Both the position numbers and the translations under genes were made by a program. The notes beneath the pieces were generated by a model. It was given only the letters and a program-made list of their open reading frames with translations. It had not been told where the DNA came from and made no database searches. Of a DNA stretch of 64,000 nt, positions 26,965-38,289 are shown piece after piece. The stretch is from Sphingomonadaceae bacterium (lineage in GTDB: Bacteria; Pseudomonadota; Alphaproteobacteria; Sphingomonadales; Sphingomonadaceae). The stretch is taken from assembly GCA_030147805.1 (NCBI GenBank), contig JASBUR010000026.1:32457-96456 (forward strand), read 5' to 3'. How positions within the stretch are numbered: position 1 is the stretch's first letter; each line of letters begins with the position of its first letter.

Positions 26965-28293
26965 ATGTTCGAGGGCGCGCGCTCCGACAATGCCGCGCTC
27001 GACGCGCTGCTGAAGGACGCGCTGGCGCTCCACCCGCAGCGCATGGACCTGTCGCTGGCACGCATCGAGCGGCTGCTGGCGCGGCTCGGCAATCCGCACG
27101 AGCGGCTGCCGCCGGTCTTCCATGTCGCCGGCACCAACGGCAAGGGCTCGACCACCGCCTTCATCCGCGCCTGCCTCGAGGCGTCGGGGCGCCGCGTCCA
27201 TGCCTATACCTCGCCGCATCTGGTGCGCTTCAACGAGCGCATCCGCCTCGCCGGGCAGCTGATCGACGACACGACGCTGATCGCGCTGATGCGCGACGTG
27301 CTCAACCTCAACGGCGGCGAGGACATCACCTTCTTCGAGCTGACCACCGCCGCCGCCTTCCTCGCCTTCGCGCGCACGCCCGCCGACGCGCTGGTGCTCG
27401 AAGTGGGACTGGGCGGCCGGCTCGACGCGACCAACGTCGTCAAGCGCCCGGCGGTCACCGGCATCGCGCAGCTGGGGCTCGACCATCAGCAGTTCCTCGG
27501 CGACACCATCCTCGGCATCGCCGCCGAGAAGGCCGGCATCGCCAAGCCCGGCGTGCCGCTGGTGCTGTCGCGCTACCCCAAGACGGTGACGGCGCGTGTC
27601 GGCGAGGTGGCCGGACCGATCGGTGCCAAGCTGATCGTGCGCGGGCTCGACTGGGATGCGGCGCATTACGAGGGGCAGCTCCACTACCGCGACACCAGCC
27701 TGAAGGTGGCGCTGCCGCTGCCGCGCCTCCAGGGCAGCCACCAGCTCGACAATGCCGGACTCGCGGTGGCGATGCTCCGCCACCAGAATGCGCTGCCGAT
27801 GCCCGACAGCGCCTTTCGCGCCGGCATGGGCTGGGCCGAGTGGCCGGCGCGGCTGCAGAAGCTCGACCGCGGGCCGTTGACCGGCGTGCTGCCTGCGGGT
27901 GCCGAGGTGTGGCTCGACGGCGGGCACAATCCGGGGGCCGGGCGGGTGATCGCCGACGCGTTTCGCAGCCACAATCTCGCCGAACGTCCCTTCCACCTCG
28001 TGCTCGGCATGCTCGCGGCGAAGGACGCCGGCGGCTTTCTCAAGCCGTTCGCCGGGCGCGCCACCGCGGTCTACACGGTGCCCGTCGCCGGGCACGAGTC
28101 GCACGACCCCGCCGCGCTCGCGGCGATCGCGAAGGACGCCGGGCTGCCCGGAATCGCCACCGCCGGCGTCGCCGATGCGCTGGCGCAGATCGCGCGCGGC
28201 GCCGACCGCGCGCGGCCGCCGGTGGTGCTGATCGCCGGCTCGCTCTACCTCGCCGGCGAAGTGCTGACGGCGAACGGCTACCAGCCGAGCTAG
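26965..28293 (+). CDS. folC: Bifunctional folylpolyglutamate/dihydrofolate synthase
   Basis: A 442-residue Mur-ligase-type enzyme that adds glutamate to dihydropteroate and folates. The P-loop is FHVAGTNGKGSTTAFI, then YTSPHLVRFNERI, DALVLEVGLGGRLDATNVV, GLDHQQFLGDT and WLDGGHNPGAG in the C-terminal domain. ATG 26965 is 7 bp after accD. The 3' end overlaps the convergent metalloprotease-like gene by 4 bp. Confidence 0.95.
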   Translation: MFEGARSDNAALDALLKDALALHPQRMDLSLARIERLLARLGNPHERLPPVFHVAGTNGKGSTTAFIRACLEASGRRVHAYTSPHLVRFNERIRLAGQLIDDTTLIALMRDVLNLNGGEDITFFELTTAAAFLAFARTPADALVLEVGLGGRLDATNVVKRPAVTGIAQLGLDHQQFLGDTILGIAAEKAGIAKPGVPLVLSRYPKTVTARVGEVAGPIGAKLIVRGLDWDAAHYEGQLHYRDTSLKVALPLPRLQGSHQLDNAGLAVAMLRHQNALPMPDSAFRAGMGWAEWPARLQKLDRGPLTGVLPAGAEVWLDGGHNPGAGRVIADAFRSHNLAERPFHLVLGMLAAKDAGGFLKPFAGRATAVYTVPVAGHESHDPAALAAIAKDAGLPGIATAGVADALAQIARGADRARPPVVLIAGSLYLAGEVLTANGYQPS

Positions 28294-29777
28294 GGATTCG
28301 GACTGGCGGGCGTTTCGGCGACCTGCCGTGCCCTCGCCGCGTCGATCATCCGGGTTGCGGCGGCGGCGAGTTCGCCACCGTGCGGGTCGAAGGCAATCGG
28401 CCTGAGCAGCTTCTCCGCCACGTCGAAGTCGCCCTGCCGCATCGCGACGTGCGCGGTAAGCAGGCCGATCTCCGCTACCTGCGGCGCCAGCTGCCGAGCA
28501 AGCAGCAGCACGTCGAGGACGTTGCGATTGGGCGGCGCGCTCGCCAGCTGGACCTGCGCATAGCCGAACAGGATCGGCACCTGGTTGGGCGCGGCCTTGT
28601 TGGCGCGGACGAAAAGCTGACGCGCCTGCGCGAGCAGCGGCCGGTCGTCGCCGGGCGCGTCGCGGGCCTGCGCCATCAGCGCGGTCGCCTTGGCGAGCAG
28701 CGCCTCGGCATCGACGGCGTCGCGCAACAGCAACCGGTCGGCGACGGCGATCGCCGCGGCGGGGTCGCCGATCTGCGCTTCGGCGAGTGCCAGCACGCGT
28801 TCGGCGAACGCGTCGCCGGGAAAGCGCGCGGCCGCGGCACGAACCTGGGTGAGGCGCTTCTCGCGCCATTCGGACCCGACGCCGGCGCGCAGGTTGGCCA
28901 GCGGCAGCAGCAGCTCGTCGGCAGCGGCCGGCAGCGCGCGAACCGCCATGGTCGGCGGTGCCTTGGCGGCAAAGCGGTCGAAGGCGGTATAGGTCATGCG
29001 CCCACCGACGTAGCGCCGCAGCTCGCGCTGGAAGCCCGTGAAGTCGGTACCGAACGCCTGGATGAAGGCGGCCTCGGTCGGAGCACCCTTGCCGATCGCG
29101 GTCAGATAGGCGCGCAGCGCCGCGAGCTTGCCCGGCGTGCGGTTGATGTAGTGAACCGCGAGCCAAGCCTGTGCATAGAACATCGCGACCTGATCGCCGC
29201 GTAGCTCGCCCGGGCGCTTGGTCAGCAGCGCGTCGGCGGGAATCCAGCTGCCTTCCGTCAGCCAGGCACCGCGGTTGGGCGAAAAGCGGCCGAGCTGGAT
29301 GCGCGTTGGCGTGAATTCGGCGGTCATCAGATATTCGGCGAAGCCCTCGACGTACCAGGCCGGATACCCAAAGGGATAATATTGCGTCATGAAGTGATGC
29401 GCATATTCATGCAGCACCACATCCTCGCCCTCGATGCCGAACTCGCCGCCGCTGTCGCGGCGGATCGCGAAGGCCGCGGTGCCGCCCGGCGCGGCGACAT
29501 AGAGGCCGGCGGTGGTGTTGGCGACGCTGCGCACCTCACGAATCGCCGCGGGCCCCCGCACCAGATAGACGCGAAGCTTGGTGGGCGAGGCCTCGGTGCG
29601 GGTGCCGGTCAGCACGCGCAGCAGCGCGTCATAATCCTCGAGCAGCAGCGCGAACTCGCGCAGCCTGGGCTCGGTGCCGTCGCTGTAGACGATGAAATGC
29701 GGCGTCTCGGCCTCGAGCCAGCGCGCCTGCGCCGGCCAGGCCCCCAGCAGCAGCGCAACCCCGACCAGCCAGCGCAC
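28290..29777 (-). CDS. Secreted HExxH metalloprotease-like protein with TPR region
   Basis: A 495-residue exported protein. A signal peptide (MRWLVGVALLLGAWPAQA) ends near residue 18. The zinc-binding HEYAH is at residues 123-127, and a downstream Glu in WYVEGFAEYL (Glu144) makes a gluzincin-type set. The C-terminal half, from about residue 295, is alpha-helical with TPR-like repeats (FAERVLALAEAQIGDPAAAIAV and similar). I recognise the general peptidase MA/DUF1570-like plan but no named protein. The substrate is unknown; it is probably periplasmic. Confidence 0.7.
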   Translation of the reverse strand: MRWLVGVALLLGAWPAQARWLEAETPHFIVYSDGTEPRLREFALLLEDYDALLRVLTGTRTEASPTKLRVYLVRGPAAIREVRSVANTTAGLYVAAPGGTAAFAIRRDSGGEFGIEGEDVVLHEYAHHFMTQYYPFGYPAWYVEGFAEYLMTAEFTPTRIQLGRFSPNRGAWLTEGSWIPADALLTKRPGELRGDQVAMFYAQAWLAVHYINRTPGKLAALRAYLTAIGKGAPTEAAFIQAFGTDFTGFQRELRRYVGGRMTYTAFDRFAAKAPPTMAVRALPAAADELLLPLANLRAGVGSEWREKRLTQVRAAAARFPGDAFAERVLALAEAQIGDPAAAIAVADRLLLRDAVDAEALLAKATALMAQARDAPGDDRPLLAQARQLFVRANKAAPNQVPILFGYAQVQLASAPPNRNVLDVLLLARQLAPQVAEIGLLTAHVAMRQGDFDVAEKLLRPIAFDPHGGELAAAATRMIDAARARQVAETPASPNP

Positions 29778-29853
29778 CGGCGCCTCCTCTCCGCGACCGC
29801 GTGCAGGCTATTCGGGCCGGGCGCGGCGGCGCAAGGCGGGTGACTACGGTAGG

Positions 29854-31173
29854 TTATCGCGGCGTCGCCGGCGCCGCCTCGGCATCGGCGACGTCGTCGC
29901 GGCCGATCGACTGGTCGATGAGCCCGCGCTTCAGCATCCAGGCGTAGAGGATGATGCCCGGCAGCGCCGCGACCGTCGTCAGCAGGTAATAGTTGACGTA
30001 GCCGAGCCCCTCGATCAGCGCGCCGGCGGTGGTGCCGGTAACGAAGCGGCCGACGATCGAGGCGGCGGCCGAGATCAGCGCATATTGCGAGGCGTTGTAG
30101 CGCAGGTCGCAGAGCGCCGAGAAATAGGCGACGACGACGACGCCGCCGATGCCGCTGGTGAAATTCTCGAAGCCGATCGCCGCCGCCATGAAGGCGTTCG
30201 AATGGCCGGCGGCGGCGAGCCCGGCGAAGCTGAGGTTCGACACCATCATCAGCAGCAGGCTGACCATCACCGACCGCTTCATGCCGAGCCGCGTGTAGAG
30301 CGCGCCGCCGACGAAGATGCCGATCAGATAGGCCCAGAAGCCGACGCCGACGTCCCAGATCGCGATCTCGTCGTTGGTGAAGCCGAGGTCGTCGAACAGC
30401 AGCCGGAAGGTGAGGTTGGCGAGCGTGTCGCCGATCTTGTGCAGCAGGATGAACAGCAGCACGAGCATCGCGCCCTGCCGCTGGAAGAACTCGCCGAGCG
30501 GGCGCCAGACGGTGGCGACGGCGGCGGCGAGGCCGGCGCGCCGCGTCGGCTCCTTGTGCCGCCGCGGCTCGCCGACCCACAGCGCGGTGAGCATCGCCGG
30601 CAGCGCCAGCGCCGCGCAGGCGATATAGGCCGCCGACCAGCCGTTGCGCGCCGCGACGAACAGCGCGAGCGCGCCGGCGCCCGCCGAGCCGATCCGCCAG
30701 CCATATTGGCTCATCCCCGAGCCGACTCCGAGCTGCTCCGGCGACAGGATCTCGATGCGGTAGGCGTCGATGACGATGTCGTAGGTCGCGCCGGCGAGCC
30801 CAACGAGCACCGCCGCCTGCGCGGTCGCCAGCAGGCTGGCGCTCGGGTCGACGAGCGCGAGGTTGACGACCGCGGCGATGGTCAGCGTGCCGACGAGCAG
30901 CATCCACGACACGCGCTGGCCGAGCCGGTGGAGGAGCGGCAGCTTCACGCCGTCGACGACCCAGGCCCAGAGAAATTTGAGATTGTAGACGAGGAAGGCG
31001 AGCGAGAAGGCGGTGACCGCCTTCTTGTCGATGCCGTCCTGCGCGAGGCGCGTCGTCAGCGTCGCGCCGATCATCGCATAGGGGAAGCCCGACGACAGGC
31101 CGAGGAAGAACGCCGCGAGCGGCGCCTTCTGCAGATAGGGCCGGACGCCGTCCACCCAGCTTCGCGTCGTCAT
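29854..31173 (-). CDS. ampG: AmpG family muropeptide MFS permease
   Basis: A 439-residue transporter of the major facilitator superfamily with about 12 hydrophobic segments. It resembles AmpG, which imports GlcNAc-anhydroMurNAc peptides for cell-wall recycling. Typical features are FFLGLSSGFPYAMIGATLTTRLAQDGI at the first loop, LKFLWAWVVDGVKLPLL and IVIDAYRIEILSPEQLG. I start at ATG 31173, behind GGGGGAGAAGG, rather than ten codons upstream. It is divergent from the Rieske oxygenase gene. Whether muropeptide or another substrate is carried is inference. Confidence 0.85.
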   Translation of the reverse strand: MTTRSWVDGVRPYLQKAPLAAFFLGLSSGFPYAMIGATLTTRLAQDGIDKKAVTAFSLAFLVYNLKFLWAWVVDGVKLPLLHRLGQRVSWMLLVGTLTIAAVVNLALVDPSASLLATAQAAVLVGLAGATYDIVIDAYRIEILSPEQLGVGSGMSQYGWRIGSAGAGALALFVAARNGWSAAYIACAALALPAMLTALWVGEPRRHKEPTRRAGLAAAVATVWRPLGEFFQRQGAMLVLLFILLHKIGDTLANLTFRLLFDDLGFTNDEIAIWDVGVGFWAYLIGIFVGGALYTRLGMKRSVMVSLLLMMVSNLSFAGLAAAGHSNAFMAAAIGFENFTSGIGGVVVVAYFSALCDLRYNASQYALISAAASIVGRFVTGTTAGALIEGLGYVNYYLLTTVAALPGIILYAWMLKRGLIDQSIGRDDVADAEAAPATPR

Positions 31174-31271
31174 CGGTACCTTCTCCCCCCGAAACGCTAT
31201 CACGATAGAGACTTGGCGAGTCCTGCGTCTAGGCGCAAAGTCGGCAGCCTCCGATTACCGAGAACCGAACG

Positions 31272-32423
31272 ATGGACGCGATCACTCCCGTGAAGGGCCC
31301 GACGCCGGGCCAGCTGGCGCTGGCGCGGGCGATTCCGCATCAGAAGCCGGCGGCGATGGTCACCGCCAGGGTGCCGGCGTCGGTCTATACCAGCCCCGAG
31401 CGCTTCGCCGCCGAGCAGGCGAGGCTGTTCCGCCGCACGCCGCTCGCCGTCGCGGTGTCGGCGCTGCTCCCCGGGCCGGGGATGGCGGTGACGCACGACG
31501 GCTATGGCGTGCCGCTGCTCGTCACGCGCGACAAGCATGGCGAGGCGCGCGCCTTCATGAACGTCTGCCGGCACCGCGGGACGCGCCTGGTCGAGGGGCA
31601 GGAGCCGGAGAAATGCCCGCGCCTCGTCTGCCCCTATCACGCCTGGACCTACGCGCTCGATGGCCAGCTCGTCGGGCTGCCGCGGCCCGAAAGTTTTCCC
31701 GATCTCGACAAGGGGGCCTACGGGCTGGTGCCGCTGCCCTGCGTCGAGGCGGGCGGCATCATCTGGGCGGGCATCGACCGCGATCATGCGCCCGACTTTT
31801 CGGACGTCACCGGCGAGCTCGCCGCCGATCTCGACGCGCTCGAGCTGGGCGACATGCACCTCTACAAGCGCCGCACGCACGACGTCGCCGCCAACTGGAA
31901 GCTGATCGTCGACGCCTTTTCCGAAAGCTACCATGTCACCCGGCTGCACGCCGAGACGATCGGCAAATTCTTCGCCGACGGGGTGACGGTGGGCGACATG
32001 ATCGGCCCGCACAGCCGCTCGGCGGTGGGGCGCGCGTCGTTCGGCGAGGCGGGCGGGCTCGACGACCTCGCGGCGCTGCGGGCGACGATCACCTACACCT
32101 ATCACGTGTTTCCCAACACGATCATCATCGCCAGCCCCGACTATGTGAACGTCATGGTGATGATGCCACGCGCCGCCGACCGCACGCTGGTCGAGGATTT
32201 CATGCTGATTCCCGAGGCGCCGACGACCGAGAAGGCGGAGGATCACTGGCGGCGCTCGTTCGAGCTGCTCGATGGCGGCGTCTTCGCCAGCGAGGACTTC
32301 CGCGCCGCACGGCTCGGGCAGGAGGGGCTGACGACGGGCGCGGTCCCGGAACTCTTGCTCGGCGGGCTCGAGCAGGGCATCCGTCGCTTCCATCGACAGG
32401 TCGAAGAGGTGGTGACGGCATGA
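31272..32423 (+). CDS. Rieske [2Fe-2S] ring-hydroxylating oxygenase, alpha subunit
   Basis: A 383-residue Rieske non-heme iron oxygenase. The cluster ligands are Cys99-x-His101 (VCRHRG) and Cys120-x2-His123 (CPYHAW). The mononuclear iron histidines are His220 and His225 in ESYHVTRLH. The protein is short but full-domain. It ends 4 bp inside a gene for an exported RidA protein. No ferredoxin, reductase or beta subunit gene is beside it, so the electron donor must come from elsewhere. The substrate is unknown; small aromatic or quaternary-amine acids are typical for the family. Confidence 0.88.
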   Translation: MDAITPVKGPTPGQLALARAIPHQKPAAMVTARVPASVYTSPERFAAEQARLFRRTPLAVAVSALLPGPGMAVTHDGYGVPLLVTRDKHGEARAFMNVCRHRGTRLVEGQEPEKCPRLVCPYHAWTYALDGQLVGLPRPESFPDLDKGAYGLVPLPCVEAGGIIWAGIDRDHAPDFSDVTGELAADLDALELGDMHLYKRRTHDVAANWKLIVDAFSESYHVTRLHAETIGKFFADGVTVGDMIGPHSRSAVGRASFGEAGGLDDLAALRATITYTYHVFPNTIIIASPDYVNVMVMMPRAADRTLVEDFMLIPEAPTTEKAEDHWRRSFELLDGGVFASEDFRAARLGQEGLTTGAVPELLLGGLEQGIRRFHRQVEEVVTA

Positions 32424-32851
32424 AATCAGTAATCGCGGCGATGCTCCTGGTGGCCGCCCCCGCGGCGGCGCAGACGCCGCCGGCGCCGCAGCGCGCCCCG
32501 GCCGAACTGCCCTTTTCCGAGGTGCGCCGCGCCGGCGACCTGCTGTTCCTGTCGGGGACGCTCGGGCGGGCGCCGGGCGGCGATACCGTCGTGCCCGGCG
32601 GCATCGGCCCCGAAACCGAGCAGACGCTCAGGAATATCGAAACGACGCTCAAGGCGCAGGGCGGCACGCTCGACGACGTCGTCAAATGCACCGTCTTCCT
32701 CGCCGACATGGCCGAATGGCCGGCGATGAACCGGGTCTACGTCAAATTCTTCAAGAAGCCCTATCCGGCGCGCTCGGCGCTCGGCGCCAATGGCCTGGCG
32801 CTCGGCGCGCGCGTCGAGATCGAGTGCATCGCGCATCTGCCCAAGGGCTGA
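32420..32851 (+). CDS. RidA (YjgF/YER057c/UK114) family protein with signal peptide
   Basis: A 143-residue RidA-fold protein. Unlike usual cytosolic RidA, it begins with a signal peptide ([19 protein letters not shown]). The fold is shown by [41 protein letters not shown], and the [12 protein letters not shown] segment with the conserved active-site Arg, ending in [11 protein letters not shown]. RidA proteins hydrolyse reactive imines. ATG 32420 overlaps the oxygenase stop by 4 bp, so the two are coupled. An extracytoplasmic site is inferred from the signal. Confidence 0.85.
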   Translation: MKSVIAAMLLVAAPAAAQTPPAPQRAPAELPFSEVRRAGDLLFLSGTLGRAPGGDTVVPGGIGPETEQTLRNIETTLKAQGGTLDDVVKCTVFLADMAEWPAMNRVYVKFFKKPYPARSALGANGLALGARVEIECIAHLPKG

Positions 32852-32894
32852 GGCGCGGCGCAACCTGCCACCCGCCGCCATCCGCACGCCAAGC

Positions 32895-32976
32895 GCTCAT
32901 GCTGAGCTTGTCGAAGCAGGGTTGGCGCGCTGAGGCGTTCGGGCAAGCTCGCCCTTCGACAAGCTCAGGGTGAGCG
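32895..32976. repeat. Inverted palindromic repeat, family A (imperfect)
   Basis: Two inverted copies of a repeat around the core CTGAGCTTGTCGAAG: an imperfect one at 32895-32920 and a fuller one at 32947-32976. They can fold back on each other after the RidA gene. A single-copy relative of family B (TCCCCGCCTGCGCGGGGAT) follows near 33003. Confidence 0.8.
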
Positions 32977-33034
32977 CAAAGGGCAGGGCTCGCTCGATAC
33001 TGGGTCCCCGCCTGCGCGGGGATGGCGGCCGGCG

Positions 33035-33715
33035 TCAGTTTGCCCTCGCCGCGATCCGCGCGATCGTCGCCTGACGGTCCTCCAACCCCCGTCCCGCCAT
33101 CATCCGGCGGACGGTGTCGACGATCTCCCGCCGTGCGGTCTCGGGCGTGCCGCCGCCGATCGGTGCCGGGTCATATTCGAGGACGAGCTGGACCGACTCG
33201 GCGACATCGCGGCCCTTCAGCCGCTCGATGACGGCGAAGGCGAAGTCGATGCCGGCGGTGACGCCGCCGCCGGTGATGCGGTTGCGGTCGGCGACGATGC
33301 GCTCGGCGACCGGCGTGGCGCCGAACAGCGCCAGCTGATCGCGCCACGCCCAGTGGCAGCCCGCCCGGTAGCCGTCGAGCAGACCGGCGGCGGCGAGGAT
33401 GAGCGAGCCGGTGCAGACGCTGGTGACCAGTTCGGCGGTCGCGGCCTGCGCGCGCAGCCAGTCGAGCACCTCGGCATCTTCCATCACCGCGGTACAGCCA
33501 TAGCCGCCGGGCACGCAGATCATGTCGAGCGGCGGGCAGTCGGCGAGGCTGTGCGTCGGCACCAGCGCGAGGCCGCAGTCGCTCATCACCGGATCGCGCG
33601 TCTTCCACAGGAACAGGATCTCGGCGCCGGGCATGCGCGCCAGCACCTGCGCCGGTCCGGTCATGTCGAGCTGCGTCAGGTCGGGATAGAGCAGGAATCC
33701 GATGCGATAGGTCAT
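33035..33715 (-). CDS. DJ-1/PfpI family protein (isonitrile hydratase-like)
   Basis: A 226-residue DJ-1/PfpI-fold protein. The nucleophilic Cys101 is in LVTSVCTGSLILAAAGLL, with the preceding ICVPGGYG and the later GITAG-like GGGVTAGIDFAFAVIER. This combination is typical of isonitrile hydratase (InhA)-type and related cysteine hydrolases. It is last in a two-gene operon, overlapping the isochorismatase-like gene by 4 bp. The divergent regulator carries the same fold at its N-terminus. The real substrate is unknown. Confidence 0.82.
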   Translation of the reverse strand: MTYRIGFLLYPDLTQLDMTGPAQVLARMPGAEILFLWKTRDPVMSDCGLALVPTHSLADCPPLDMICVPGGYGCTAVMEDAEVLDWLRAQAATAELVTSVCTGSLILAAAGLLDGYRAGCHWAWRDQLALFGATPVAERIVADRNRITGGGVTAGIDFAFAVIERLKGRDVAESVQLVLEYDPAPIGGGTPETARREIVDTVRRMMAGRGLEDRQATIARIAARAN

Positions 33716-34293
33716 TGGCCGGCCTCCGTCAGGATAGTGGCGGTGTCGAGAACGGTCGCGAACTCGCCGTGCAGATGCGCCAGCGCGACGCGGTGGCTGG
33801 TTTCGGGATCGAGCGCGATCGCCTCGCCCTCGCGCCAGCAGCGCGCGCTGCTCGCGGCGAAGTCGGCGCAGGCGTCGGCGGCGACGAAGGCGACGAAGCC
33901 GAGGTTGCCCGCCATGCGCGTCGTCGTCGACACGCAGTGCGGCGTCGTCAGCCCGAAGATGACGACGCGCTCGACGCCGGCGCCGCGCAGCGCCGCCTCG
34001 AGCCCGGTGCCGATGAAGCCGCTGTTGACGTTCTTGACGAACGCGGGCTCGCCGGGGAGCGGCGCGACCTCGTCCTTGAAGGCGAAGCCCGGCCCCTCCG
34101 GCGACAGCGGCGAGCTCGGGTTGCGCGAGGCGTGGCGCACGTGGAAGACCGGGCGGCCGGCGGCGCGCCAGGCGGCGAGCAGCCGCGCGGCATTGGCTTC
34201 GGCCTGCCTGTTGTTGCGTTCGCCCCAATAGGGGTCGTCGAAGCCCTTCTGGATGTCGATGAGGATCAGCGCGGCGTCGGCGAAGCGGTTCAT
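33712..34293 (-). CDS. Isochorismatase-like cysteine hydrolase
   Basis: A 193-residue cysteine hydrolase of the isochorismatase/nicotinamidase fold. The triad is visible: Asp13 in LILIDIQKGF, Lys87 in AFVKNVNSGF and Cys120 in IFGLTTPHCVSTTTR. It could hydrolyse an amide such as a carbamoyl or nicotinamide-like compound. Overlap by 4 bp with the PfpI gene suggests a two-step hydrolysis of a nitrogen-containing compound, an inference. The start is ATG 34293. Confidence 0.85.
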   Translation of the reverse strand: MNRFADAALILIDIQKGFDDPYWGERNNRQAEANAARLLAAWRAAGRPVFHVRHASRNPSSPLSPEGPGFAFKDEVAPLPGEPAFVKNVNSGFIGTGLEAALRGAGVERVVIFGLTTPHCVSTTTRMAGNLGFVAFVAADACADFAASSARCWREGEAIALDPETSHRVALAHLHGEFATVLDTATILTEAGQ

Positions 34294-34315
34294 GGATAAG
34301 CGTACTTTCCTTCAT

Positions 34316-34413
34316 CGTCATCCCCGCGAAGGCGGGGATCCAGCACGACAAGCAGCGCCCGCGAAGCGGGCAAGTCTTCGGTGGACTGGGTCCCTGCCTT
34401 CGCGGGGATGACG
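34316..34413. repeat. Inverted palindromic repeat, family B
   Basis: Copy one (34316-34342) reads CGTCATCCCCGCGAAGGCGG and onward; copy two (34387-34413) is its near-perfect inverse with one mismatch. They lie between the divergent hydrolase operon and the regulator. Confidence 0.88.
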
Positions 34414-34460
34414 ATCCGTTTGTCTCGCGATCGTTCTAGCGCTCCGCCGCTTTGGCAGAT

Positions 34461-35459
34461 ATGACAGACACCATGCAAAAGCTGCCAGACCGCATCGTGC
34501 TGCTCGCCTTCGACACCGCGCAACTGCTCGACATCGCCGGCCCGGCCTCGGTGTTCGGCGCAGCGAACGACGAGGTGCCGGGCGCCTATGAGGTGGTCGT
34601 CGCCTCCGCCGCGGGCGGCATCGTTACCAGCAATTGCGGCGTCGGCGTCGCGACCGTTCCGATCGCCGAAATCGCGCCTGAATCGGTGGCGATGCTGATC
34701 GTCGTCGGCGGCGACGACGTCGGGCTGCGTGCGACGCGGCGTGATGCGGCGGTCCGCGACTGGGCGCTGCGCGTCGTCGCGCTGGCGCCGCGCAGCGGAT
34801 CGGTGTGCACCGGGTCGGTGATCCTCGCCGGTTGGGGGCTGCTGAAGGGGCGGCGCGTCGCGACGCACTGGCGCGCGGTCGAGGCGCTGCGCACGCGCCA
34901 TCCCGACCTCACCGTCGACGGCCAGGCGCTCTATGTCGAGGACGGCCGCTTCTGGACCTCGGCGGGAATCACCACCGGCATCGACATGGCGCTGGCGATC
35001 GTCGAGCGCGACCATGGCGCGGCGGTCGCGACGAGCGTCGCGCGGCGGCTGGTGCTCTATGCGCGCCGCCCCGGCCACCAGTCGCAGTTCTCGACCTTGC
35101 TCGACGCGCAGGAGGCCGCCACCGGCGGCTATGGCGCGCTCGTCGACTGGATCGCCGCGAACCTCGACGCCGATCTCGGCATCGAGGCGCTGGCCGCGCG
35201 CGCCGGCCAGTCGGTGCGCAGCTTCCACCGCAAGTTCACCGCCGCGGTCGGCCGCACGCCCGCCGCCTTCGTCGAGGCGCTGCGGCTCGAACGCGCGCGC
35301 ACGCTGCTGACCGACGGCGCCTCGCTCAAGCGCGTCGCCGCCGAGGCGGGGTTCGGCTCGGCCGAGCGGCTGACGCGCGCGTTCACGCGGGTGTTCGGCG
35401 TCGCGCCGTCGACCTGGCGCGCGGTGCATGCGGCGCCGGCGCAGAGCGCCGCGGGCTGA
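34461..35459 (+). CDS. GlxA-type transcriptional regulator (DJ-1/PfpI domain plus AraC HTH)
   Basis: A 332-residue regulator. The N-terminal DJ-1/PfpI-like ligand domain has GSVCTGSVILAGWGLLKGRR and VEDGRFWTSAGITTGID. The C-terminal AraC domain has two helix-turn-helices: DLGIEALAARAGQSVRSFHRKF and LKRVAAEAGFGSAERLTRAF. It is divergent from the hydrolase operon, which it likely controls. I take ATG 34461; ATG 34473 or TTG 34452 are also possible, as no strong ribosome-binding site distinguishes them. Confidence 0.88.
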   Translation: MTDTMQKLPDRIVLLAFDTAQLLDIAGPASVFGAANDEVPGAYEVVVASAAGGIVTSNCGVGVATVPIAEIAPESVAMLIVVGGDDVGLRATRRDAAVRDWALRVVALAPRSGSVCTGSVILAGWGLLKGRRVATHWRAVEALRTRHPDLTVDGQALYVEDGRFWTSAGITTGIDMALAIVERDHGAAVATSVARRLVLYARRPGHQSQFSTLLDAQEAATGGYGALVDWIAANLDADLGIEALAARAGQSVRSFHRKFTAAVGRTPAAFVEALRLERARTLLTDGASLKRVAAEAGFGSAERLTRAFTRVFGVAPSTWRAVHAAPAQSAAG

Positions 35460-35530
35460 TCGCGGCGCGCCGCCTTTGACTTGACCTCTGCGGCTCGCGC
35501 TTTACGGCTTCGCGTCACGGGAGAGATGCG

Positions 35531-37678
<2,148 letters not shown>

Positions 37679-37707
37679 CGCCACTCGGCGTTCTTCGCCT
37701 CTCATTT

Positions 37708-37789
37708 GCGCTCACCCTGAGCTTGTCGAAGGGCGAGCTAGCCCCGGCGTCACGGCTGGCTCGCCCTTCGACAAGCTCAGGGTGAGCGC
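37708..37789. repeat. Inverted palindromic repeat, family A (perfect 31-bp arms)
   Basis: Two perfect inverse copies, 37708-37738 and 37759-37789, separated by 20 bases. Each has the core CACCCTGAGCTTGTCGAAGG. The structure lies right after the mutase gene and may also end transcription. Confidence 0.93.
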
Positions 37790-37860
37790 TCTTGAGAGCG
37801 GCGGCTCGCGCTGCATTGTCGCCCTTGCAGCCTCTGCAACGATGCGCTTTGGTGCGCGCC

Positions 37861-38289
37861 ATGTTCATCCGTATCGACGACAATATCTCGGTCGCCGGCC
37901 AGCTGTCGCCCGCCGACCTCGCCGACGCGAAGCGCCAGGGCTTTGCGCTGGTCATCAACAACCGCCCCGACGGCGAGGCGCCCGACCAGCCGGCGGGAGA
38001 CGCGCTGGCCAAAGCCGCAGCGGCGGCCGGACTCGACTATCTGGCGATCCCGGTCGCGGGCGGCTTTTCGATGCCGCAGGTCGAGGCGATGGCCACGGCG
38101 CTCGCCGGCGCGCCGGGACCGGTGCTTGCCTTCTGCCGCTCGGGGACGCGATCGACCAATCTCTGGGCGCTCGCCAGCGCCGCGCGGGGCGGCGACCCCG
38201 CGGCGATCGTCGCCGCGGCGGGCGCGGCCGGCTATGACGTGTCGGGCCTGATGCCGGCGCTGCGTCATCTCGCCGCCGCACCCAGATGA
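37861..38289 (+). CDS. TIGR01244 family phosphatase/sulfur-transferase-like protein
   Basis: A 142-residue protein of the DSP-phosphatase-like fold found in Blh and related proteins. The active-site loop is Cys92-x5-Arg98 (FCRSGTRSTN), as in cysteine phosphatases. The start MFIRIDDNISVAGQL matches the family; the upstream extension of the frame does not. The function is unresolved: sulfide-related regulation has been proposed for this group. It overlaps the next gene by 4 bp. Confidence 0.8.
   Translation: MFIRIDDNISVAGQLSPADLADAKRQGFALVINNRPDGEAPDQPAGDALAKAAAAAGLDYLAIPVAGGFSMPQVEAMATALAGAPGPVLAFCRSGTRSTNLWALASAARGGDPAAIVAAAGAAGYDVSGLMPALRHLAAAPR

Noticed and set aside
26713..29166. Long - strand frame spanning accD, folC and the protease-like gene
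   Set aside because: accD and folC on the + strand carry zinc, P-loop and Mur-ligase motifs; the frame crosses several real genes and has no domain.
37708..37789. Family A inverted copies as a CRISPR array
   Set aside because: Only two copies in inverted orientation with a 20-base loop; CRISPR repeats are direct and regularly spaced, and no cas genes are present.
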